DNA from: Microcaldota archaeon
GTDB taxonomy: Archaea > Micrarchaeota > Micrarchaeia > Anstonellales > Bilamarchaeaceae
Direction: 5' to 3'
Assembly: GCA_018812715.1 (NCBI GenBank)
Contig: JAHJCT010000028.1
Location: forward strand, 1-64,000
Length of the DNA stretch: 64,000 bases
Shown: positions 62,374 to 64,000 of the stretch, one piece after another
Numbering within the stretch: the first letter of the stretch is position 1
How the letters are laid out: each line of letters opens with the position of its first letter
The notes under the pieces: model-generated
Database searches by the model: none
What the model saw: the letters and a program-made list of their open reading frames with translations, nothing else
Told to the model about the DNA's origin: nothing
Position numbers and translations under genes: made by a program

Positions 62374-62480
62374 ACCGAATAGGATATTTGATTGAACTTT
62401 GACCCAAGTAAAACTAAGAAAAGTTCACCGAACAGGAACTTTGATTAAACTTTAGCCTCAATATAATCTAAGAAAAGTTT
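62374..62480 (+). repeat. imperfect 53/54-bp tandem repeat before the RNase P RNA
   Basis: Unit 1 (62374-62426) and unit 2 (62427-62480) share ACCGAA-AGGA--TTGATT-AACTTT at the left and CTAAGAAAAGTT at the right, with a diverged middle. AATATAAT in unit 2 is at a sensible distance to be the TATA box of the RNase P RNA, and unit 1 lacks a good TATA here. The duplication may have multiplied an upstream activating or promoter element. Confidence 0.7.
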
Positions 62481-62482
62481 AA

Positions 62483-62840
62483 GGTGAGGGGCAAACAGCT
62501 ACGGTTTCCTTTGGAAGCTGAGGAAGTTCTGCCCTCCGCGAGAGGCATTTCCTTTAAGGGGAAGAGAGGCGGAACAGAAACGATACCGAGACCTGATAAT
62601 ACCTATAGGTTCCCAGGGGGCTGCCCTTGGATAGGCTGGAGTCAAAAGGCTCGGATGCAACGCATCGTCTCTTGTCTCGATGACGGAGCAAGGTCTTTGG
62701 ACCGCTTCCTGAAATTCGCAAGAGTTTTGGGATCCTTTGTTGCGTAAGCAATAAACGGATAGTCAAAAGTTTTTAATGCAACTTTTAGTTGCAAACTGAC
62801 AGTGCTGTTTAAACACAAAAGGCAGACTATGTCCCCCACC
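62483..62840 (+). ncRNA. rnpB: RNase P RNA
   Basis: About 358 nt. P1 is formed by GGTGAGGGGCA (62483-62493) and TGTCCCCCACC (62830-62840), 10 of 11 pairs. The P4 5' strand GAGGAAGTTCTGCC (62520-62533) pairs with GGCAGACTAT (62821-62830), leaving the conserved bulged U. ACAGAA (62574-62579) and GGAGCAAGG (62685-62693) are the conserved regions CR-II/III and CR-IV. The RNA removes tRNA 5' leaders with archaeal protein partners. Presence argues that this lineage kept RNase P, unlike Nanoarchaeum. The track ORFs here are shadows. Confidence 0.92.
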
Positions 62841-62859
62841 AAAAACTTATTCTTGAAAA

Positions 62860-63432
62860 TTAAGGATGCTCGATTTTTTCGTTATGGACTAAATCTGTTA
62901 GTTCTCGTCTTCGTGTTGGTCCGGGTTCTTTTCCTATATACCCAATACACAATATCGCTACTGGTCGTTGATGAGCATGTGCTTGCAATATCCTTGAAAC
63001 TTCAATTTCGTTAAATGCACCAACCCAGACGCTTCCCAATCCTGCATCTGTAGCAGCCAACATTGCATAGGTTGCTGCAATGGTTGCATCCTGAACACAA
63101 TATAATCCTGTTCCACGTTCTCTATATTTGAGTGCGGAACGCATTAAATTTGCAAAGAAAACAAGATCGACCGGTGCCTCTTCAACAAATTTTTGATTTA
63201 ATGATGCTTCTCTAAGCCGTGCTTTGGTATATGCATCTGTTACCACTACAATTTCATATGCTTGAAGATTACCGGCAGATGGAGCTGCATTTGCTGCATC
63301 AAATATACGCATTACTGTTTCTTCTTGTAACCCCATATCTAGGAAGTGTCTAATAGATCTTCTTTCATGGATAACTTCCTGAAAAGTTTTGCCACCAGGT
63401 CTTTCTATCCTTTTTCTATCAAATAGTCTCAT
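62860..63432 (-). CDS. nitroreductase family protein
   Basis: 190 residues from ATG 63432, which fits a TTTATAATA box (63463-63471) about 35 nt upstream; ATG 63450 or the TTG 63456 of the track are alternatives. HERRSIRHFLD is the FMN-phosphate Arg motif, AANAAPSAGNLQAYEIVVV the FMN site, and AATDAGLGSVWVGAF and ILCIGYIGKEP the C-terminal motifs. An FMN-dependent NAD(P)H oxidoreductase. The C-terminus has the basic tail PTRRREL. 3' end follows rnpB with a 19-bp gap on the opposite strand. Confidence 0.9.
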   Translation of the reverse strand: MRLFDRKRIERPGGKTFQEVIHERRSIRHFLDMGLQEETVMRIFDAANAAPSAGNLQAYEIVVVTDAYTKARLREASLNQKFVEEAPVDLVFFANLMRSALKYRERGTGLYCVQDATIAATYAMLAATDAGLGSVWVGAFNEIEVSRILQAHAHQRPVAILCIGYIGKEPGPTRRRELTDLVHNEKIEHP

Positions 63433-63498
63433 AAATATCTTTATTATCATTTGCAAGGAAGATATTATAAAGTTTCTTTTTTTGGTAAAAAATGTAAG

Positions 63499-64000
63499 TT
63501 ATACCATTTTCATATCTGGAAGACTGCCGCCTTTCAGCATCTTCTCCAGTTTCTTTCTGAATCCCCGGTCCTTTTTGAACTTATTCATCATTTTTTCCAT
63601 TTTTTCAAATTGAGATAAGAATTCGCGCACTTCTTTTTCTGAGCATCCACTTCCTTTTGCTACTCTAGCTATTCTATTTGCATTTTTTCTGAGTAATGAT
63701 GCATCTTTTTTCTCTGCCTTTGCCATTGAATTTATCATTGCTTCGAATTTTTTTAGTTTCTCTTCACTTTGCTGCACCATTTCTTTTGGTATATCCGCAG
63801 CCCCAAGCATTGAGAACACATTACCTAAAGGCCCCATCTTTTTAGCTGCTTTCAATTGCTCATAAAATGTTTCAATCGTCAACTCGTCTGTTTCAATTTT
63901 CTTGAGATCTGTTCCTTCAGATATCTCCTTTACTTTCTCCATCAATCCCTCAATATCAGGTACACCAAGCAATCTCCCAACAAATCTCTCAGAATTATAT
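63499..64000 (-). CDS. srp54: signal recognition particle 54 kDa protein, C-terminal part
   Basis: Partial: the 5' end lies beyond base 64000. In the frame, SERFVGRLLGVPDIEGLMEKV runs in from the edge, matching the end of the SRP54 GTPase and start of the M domain. The M domain follows with MGPLGNVFSMLGAADIP, then KFEAMINSM and NRIARVAKGSGCSEKEVREFL, which bind signal peptides and 7S RNA. Stop at 63499. Methionine-rich C-terminal MEKMMNKF is typical. Helps target the many secreted proteins of this window to the membrane. Confidence 0.95.
   Translation of the reverse strand, partial: YNSERFVGRLLGVPDIEGLMEKVKEISEGTDLKKIETDELTIETFYEQLKAAKKMGPLGNVFSMLGAADIPKEMVQQSEEKLKKFEAMINSMAKAEKKDASLLRKNANRIARVAKGSGCSEKEVREFLSQFEKMEKMMNKFKKDRGFRKKLEKMLKGGSLPDMKMV

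Noticed and set aside
62484-62747. 87-aa ORF, with 62554-62766 and 62642-62842 on the minus strand
   Set aside because: They lie within the RNase P RNA and have no recognisable protein features.

Overview
The window looks like chromosomal DNA of an AT-rich, gene-dense archaeon. Archaeal hallmarks are GatD/GatE, AglB, geranylgeranylglyceryl-phosphate synthase with a geranylgeranyl-reductase-type enzyme, CTP-dependent riboflavin kinase, class I CCA-adding enzyme, Pus10, a family-B DNA polymerase, RNA polymerase subunit K, NurA, an NRE-family repair protein, SRP54, a C/D-box guide RNA and an RNase P RNA. Many genes are leaderless with a TATA-like box about 26 nt upstream of the start. Others carry GGTG/GGAGG ribosome-binding sites and ATGA start/stop overlaps. 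Compact operons, many small lipoproteins, DNA gyrase of bacterial ancestry, FtsZ and a bacterial-type RibD fit a DPANN-like or small-genome euryarchaeal lineage. I cannot fix the phylum from this window alone. There is no rRNA, CRISPR array, insertion sequence or prophage.

Layout. 1-9262: the end of an S-layer-like gene, a DHH phosphoesterase, a riboflavin kinase with an N-terminal HTH (RbkR-like), a HemK-like methylase, a C/D sRNA, and a riboflavin cluster (ribD; ribA; a fused riboflavin synthase-lumazine synthase; ribB) with a palindrome next to the ribB TATA box. Together with the kinase, almost the whole route from GTP to FMN is here. 9328-13335: a PLP enzyme, pyrK/pyrD and a frameshifted lipoprotein. 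13458-20675: ftsZ, aglB, gatD, gatE. 20763-24067: a glycosyltransferase, a small unknown, a Cys-cluster protein and an unknown P-loop ATPase. 24069-29666: gyrA and gyrB, the latter split by a 434-residue HNH intein.

29765-36840: a large membrane lipoprotein, CCA transferase, beta-CASP nuclease, a K+ channel-like protein, a PHP phosphoesterase and a beta-propeller lipoprotein. 36896-40975: the most intriguing block, a candidate type IV secretion/Ced-like DNA-transfer module. It has a VirB6/CedA-like polytopic protein, a membrane-anchored VirB4 N-terminal-like protein, a separate VirB4-type ATPase and a coiled-coil winged-helix partner. 41124-47219: purD, a transglutaminase-like exoprotein, lipid genes, pyrE, pus10. 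47225-56192: two unknowns, polB, a protein with three tandem MerR/excisionase-like HTH units, a surface protein, folC, an ECF-S-like membrane protein and an NRE protein without its zinc finger.

56304-64000: a tRNA-Gly(GCC) carrying a canonical anticodon-loop intron and a second insertion in the D-loop, a ParB/SerK-fold protein, glutaredoxin, a class V aminotransferase, a HEAT/OB-like protein followed by rpoK (too short for the ORF track), dCTP deaminase, nurA, the RNase P RNA behind a tandem repeat, a nitroreductase and the C-terminal part of SRP54. Functional assignments rest on motifs read by eye; no database search was possible.
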